Source of the DNA: a virus
Reading direction: 5' to 3' (one strand)
Length of the DNA: 64,000 nt
IMG/VR virus record: IMGVR_UViG_3300034071_000801
Coordinates: 47,405-111,404 of that record
This document shows, one piece after another, positions 62,601 to 64,000 of the stretch (the first letter of the stretch is position 1; each line of letters opens with the position of its first letter). The translations under genes were made by a program, and so were the position numbers. Below the pieces are notes generated by a model. The model was not told the DNA's origin. It ran no database searches and worked only from the letters and a program-made list of their open reading frames with translations.

Positions 62601-64000
62601 CAACTCCTGAAAGAAAAGAAGTAATTAAAAATGCTGTTGAAAGAAATACAAAAGTGTTAAATCTTTTAAATTTAAATGCATATAATGAGTTATTAAATAA
62701 AATTGGTGTTGTAGATCTTGGTGATGGATATGCTCTTGAAGATAATAAGAGAATATCTGAAACATTGATGTATGAGATGATGAGAAGAGATCTTTCTGAG
62801 AATGCTAAAGATACAATTCAATTAGATGATAATGGTGAGTTTCCTATGCCATTTGAAGCTTCTCCTTCATATTTCCAAATTAAAAGTATTTTATATTCAT
62901 TAGTTAATAAAGCATTAATATCTCCATCAATGAGTGGAGCTCCTCATGTACAAGCTCCTGTTACAATGTTTGAAAAAGCTACAGAAGGAAGAAGTCTTGC
63001 AAGAAAAACTGATGAAGGTTGGGTGAAGATTACTAAAGCTCAATATGCTGCTCTTACAGAAGAAGAAAAGAAGAGTGTGATGCTTACAGATGATACACTT
63101 AAATTCTATGAAGATGAAGATGGAAAACGCTATTGTGAAGTGATGCTCCCTCATTGGTTTAAAGATAAATTTGGAAAGAAAACTGATGAACAAATTCTTG
63201 AATATTTAAAAACAGATGAAGGTAAAAAGATATTAACTGGTATAGGATTTAGAATTCCTACACAAGCTTTATCTTCTGTTGAGGTGTTTAGAGTGAAAGG
63301 ATTCCTTCCACAATATATGGGAAGCACTGTAATAGTTCCTTCAGAGATTACTTCTAAAGCAGGATCGGATTTTGATATTGATAAGTTGAACATGTATCTT
63401 AAATCTATATACACTGATGTTAATGGTAATGTTAAATTAATTACATATAAAGGATCTGAACAAGCTACAAAAGCTTTTTATAGTAAAGTGTATGAAGATA
63501 CAATCCAAAAAGAAATTGATAAAATTGAAAAGTATGATGATTTTAGATCAACAACAATTGATGTATTAAGAATAATAGAATCAGCTAGTGAACAATCTGT
63601 TACAGACATTGGTTCATTAATGACTAATGATCAAATAGATTTTTATAATTATCATTCTAAACTTTTACAAAATATAATAGAACAAGCAGCTGAGAAAAAC
63701 TTAAGTCCTTCTGAATATATTGTTAATCAGCAAGAGAATTTAAATGCAAATAAAGATAAACTTTCATTGAATCAACTTAATCAACAATTAAAAAATGATT
63801 ATGCAAATACAATGTATAAGAAATCTCTTGAGAATGAATATTATGATTCATTAGAAGAACTTCTTACACTTAAAGAAAACTTTATCAAATTGATTACACC
63901 TGTTGATGATGCAGGATTAGAAAAAATGTCTGAGTTATTAGATAATAAAAGAGGATATACAGAATCAAAAATTAAAGGAAGACTTATTAATAGAAACTAC
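53657..64000 (+). CDS. Giant virion RNA polymerase-like protein (partial, 3' end outside window)
   Basis: An open frame of 3448 codons runs off the window. N-terminal region: MPIFDNELIDNTSDREIRLPQAP, then Ala/Gly-rich hydrophobic helices (~170-260) that may be membrane-active. A zincin-like motif TEYHEVFEAIWADFLTEEE (H1862, E1863) has Glu where the second His is expected. Near the right end GSDFDIDKLNMYL (D3238, D3240, D3242) follows PQYMGSTVIVPSEITSKA. A DFDID loop is the metal-binding catalytic signature of crAss-like virion RNA polymerases (phi14:2 gp66) as I recall. The motif lies about twice as far from the N-terminus as in that ~2200-aa enzyme, so other domains are fused upstream. It would be ejected to transcribe early genes. 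Confidence 0.8.
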   Translation, partial: MPIFDNELIDNTSDREIRLPQAPLGSPVTREINTDMGGNWGNSNRNKVEMGLSLDELANVQAPTQTSFDKPFSSVSAKTLLDNKRYPMYERDVDLENIYGLQQSWYTKLGHSLVKAGVTAAGTFAQSLTDIPNTISALKNGSMADLSGNPDGYEGSIDNWIKNFEDILPNYMTREEKEHPYLAMIPFAPGSANFWGESVIKNLGFTAGAIAGAVVQDAAIGAVTEGVGAVPLLANQIGKTALWINKLAGGTNKVESVLDLARTLGKTEKQLLKIQQLGNIAQSQKVLNGARYGIISWGSAQTEAGVEARDGYRHVKEQLIQEYRDKNFGEEPIGQSLQEIEDYSTNAMNTRFGINMALLTVSNAVQFDNLFKSFTTAQKGVTGSLTRGIGESGKVGLKEGSIDVFEKKAVTGAKDRVWDFVKPKLPNILSEGVYEEGGQYAAEKGTYDYYTRKYKNLNNPVKKQNWDDLNEIVSSTTYGLSEQFNSTEGINNMIVGGLTAMLIGGGQSIYDRAKGQGQDARLNSSVSMLNRYGMTGILSDKYDNTLNSIGIAKEMNAAAESGDIFRYKNLKNDMFFNFVQSRIPSGMHDVTIEQLSMLKDLDKEDFQKTFGMDFNSSNQKTVNGYVDSLIEKANDINKTSEAINATFKNPFTPSTDPKTPEAVSENFNHDTFESWKTDLNYYASIKDDVNHRLDSIQDKVSQINPLLDNDTLASITDADSLKELSRSYEERANQLNKTITEYTTPADKKATREQVKALRTQSEKINLALNSKSLDLKTFHSLLNFELNNQDGKKDDVVGLENASELYVYGADINKNSEHKKAASVAFDNLSTEEGFDKYFKQAKDIADNQVAAEEADKTVTGPTFVNSEKQQEPLEVNREYEVKATKKATINKIAEDRYEVVAPDGTSSFYKTEEQAKEEAKDLTDENTNLSKVKVLATNEDGTVKVEDVNGDILNIDPSRLQGYAKIKTQEEKLGKDKEVIDAEQDKLELSSADVETTFVEPGEHVGSEDKRKDVDILFLATSSPSEDTAGEYVNNLPHVKRSRKFLNNAKFSKNRGDMKVIIVTPNNAEELGLEGIVQLSFDKQIGDTLTEDETNVEMGFMAQVYIVQTPEGNFFVDENGNKLSKVGEKNPTILNHVIFQTMTSASLYTEGGYEKVRAGQEKEAERALEAYKIFREDVFAQKGYTPYPFAISRGIPRKNIVNDVYEDNHMSDILGPDAEDIIANHDNLITVVTTGKHEHNGELLTFDKGTTLIQYGDLLDFANNKNVTNKQANNIFAVIDALAKDLIEKSNSGKPVKLNYNYSKFLQNVLYWRSKADTSTPSQIGIDTNAMEFRIGDKSFPLSAIPNSKKEIIDALQDAFITINNKTLAEGTSKKFTEYVVDKDGALKPIVWKNYQSYLLSSKNPDGSSRSTEDTPLITHTAKPTENNNAYKQKYTFITDKNILPYDRVPVKEETEEEITVEEDDDIVGEYKLDGEKVNTSSIINAGPISFTGKIIKANGESVVEVEILDNDTIKKLTTDRPLINAIDANLTAIANNPVTESTVPDNIKAALGKDLLLDEKAKLFANIRVSREITDLANAPKQEAPKAKKKEAPKPEKVVETEKQLSVMNNLKDKSGELYIQSDTTDSISNHYEFIIKNGKVVSGRYKTYFQGEYRDRKTDDDVKDSETKLKELLERPYIYNDYLSKSSEFTEEGTNIKTSLTELAALGKAPVAEEVSDIEAKKADIEKRRNEQLSKTSIADGNGFSYPESTRAKEINAKYDAELAALEGAKEEKPFNSSFKFKSKEGPSEFRRTGKDGGERMTNAELEIFKEWHAENVPFIPFEILENIIERGDIKAWGVFEDGVAKFVRGGLKGTEYHEVFEAIWADFLTEEEKNNLLTEFKNKKGEFTDRQSGKKYSYSDPYLSDKIIKERIADDFADFRLGKLPSISLGEAIRKFFMKIVDFFKAFIINPSLKNELFNAIDSGKFKETKLSQRAKSMAPEYRAIEGLTEQQTNEFIQDMVANVKLIIFREGRKDLLFNPEKLTGQEVFTQVREKYEDLGAVESLGEKRYNELVKRSIEFLRTTGITFNAEEAVSINNEDANNREYTPDPFSVDWKKHSTGALKFLLSTLTERKALNQTNVEKGKELKPAEQNLSDIGGLKLLNFNRVFATLLDRLHNTNDPAEFTNKLIQLAKEDSNYLPVFAALGGNRETHTFNFDLFKESDWRLFIQFFNTFTRQKPEALIQYVSEEGDVYTGNANIFTVVKQTVDSWVDNMKVLGKATGGLINYDKANKVYKINTVAIAGLPIKKSNDMLDFLSKIGIEFSAGTYEALSDRETIIKGKVTTEKKLFVGAVNSIYTQLGKNNTLMTFDAKRLDIGGPLRVLAGLHTKVNNPNQDSTYFGVEGQRIGSFSENNAPSYFENTFNESKTLDELLQKMPQLNDVYSRGSEILKPGGLFFDKYRNRIAELKVEYIQGSKNESTGKNKSTAKLGLGERFVQEINQNINGKYYVLIPGDSSTEWMMSLGNVISMDDVISGDHWDKVHNIYSNYLIDDIKLALEDRKQNLYTRAKSQELRIMRDILPQDIVEAIEKMIKDEDSFDKIEKYIDKNRNKIDNAVTYFIEDLSEETFKTLVESNQIAMVGEDEYYLTKFDTEFLKKYKLDGKVTRDEAMNLINFANINYEINNQEYHKVLFGDPYQFKTEKGKLDETKRIKSFLSGRRRTFDTPEYNNFLKRQYNSVGDIKLDEKAPGYHSYKSYTNTITFSNIDIVGSVAMMPNVPNEIKEVYAKTDESDAMSWLMDNTHKEIALKEGQWTSQAEAFHQWHMAYTRRAYDAREDIEWTYGDNTELKAKDAALLKFDMPKHKLAVRKPIISGNKADKKEIDLVLDKTSQMPLYYHMVEGTSLQKMYDNMFKQNIGYSIVVSGRKVGAQDLHNVYDANGDFNNSEYGKNNIVEVPWKIYGTQVETMSEGEKVQTRGSQLTKLSTVDLYENGEAIGATPERKEVIKNAVERNTKVLNLLNLNAYNELLNKIGVVDLGDGYALEDNKRISETLMYEMMRRDLSENAKDTIQLDDNGEFPMPFEASPSYFQIKSILYSLVNKALISPSMSGAPHVQAPVTMFEKATEGRSLARKTDEGWVKITKAQYAALTEEEKKSVMLTDDTLKFYEDEDGKRYCEVMLPHWFKDKFGKKTDEQILEYLKTDEGKKILTGIGFRIPTQALSSVEVFRVKGFLPQYMGSTVIVPSEITSKAGSDFDIDKLNMYLKSIYTDVNGNVKLITYKGSEQATKAFYSKVYEDTIQKEIDKIEKYDDFRSTTIDVLRIIESASEQSVTDIGSLMTNDQIDFYNYHSKLLQNIIEQAAEKNLSPSEYIVNQQENLNANKDKLSLNQLNQQLKNDYANTMYKKSLENEYYDSLEELLTLKENFIKLITPVDDAGLEKMSELLDNKRGYTESKIKGRLINRNY

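Overview
The window is a 64-kb, strongly AT-rich piece of a tailed-phage genome. It is best read as a crAss-like phage (order Crassvirales) infecting a member of the Bacteroidota. The evidence is the combination of an IHF/HU-like protein beside a winged-helix protein, a TerL–portal–major-capsid block, a very large muzzle/stabilization-type protein, large putative cargo proteins, and a giant ORF carrying a DFDID motif like that of crAss-like virion RNA polymerases. Host-type promoters of the Bacteroidota form (TTTG, 19-21 nt, TAnnTTTG/A) and A-rich, SD-less start regions agree with this. All three standard stop codons end genes and I see no sign of stop-codon recoding.

Layout. (1) 1-17110, almost all minus strand: an early/replicative region. 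It holds a family B DNA polymerase (1322-3286), a winged-helix protein, about 30 small accessory proteins (several membrane, zinc-ribbon or secreted), and a MoxR AAA+ ATPase plus von Willebrand A pair with two small partners (10421-13923). (2) 8490-10420, minus strand: a stable-RNA locus containing a densely structured RNA of about 640 nt, a tmRNA whose T-loop is interrupted by a group I intron, a tRNA-like gene and a terminator. A LAGLIDADG endonuclease gene lies inside the intron on the opposite strand. (3) 17111-17614: a divergent intergenic region full of hairpins. (4) 17615-64000, all plus strand: the late/structural region, running from HTH and IHF-like proteins and a zinc ribbon through a TerS candidate, TerL, portal, a scaffold-like protein and the major capsid protein. 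It continues with an initiator-type tRNA, connector and head proteins, a cluster of Thr-linked adhesin-like proteins, a metallophosphoesterase, ring-type proteins, the muzzle-like protein and three cargo-type proteins. It ends in the first 3448 codons of the giant RNA polymerase-like protein, which runs off the window.

How it fits together. The virion RNA polymerase and cargo proteins would enter with the DNA and transcribe early genes. A motif, TCCTTAATAA, recurs just upstream of six minus-strand starts and could belong to that programme. Late genes appear to be served by host-type promoters, two of which share a 27-nt upstream element at fixed spacing. The tmRNA, initiator tRNA and structured RNA suggest that the phage adjusts host translation or ribosome rescue. 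The most remarkable locus is the tmRNA. Its reconstruction is supported by an exact acceptor stem with the alanine-identity G3·U70 pair, a perfect spliced T-arm, a P1 helix with U·G at the splice site, and a tag frame ending in LAA.
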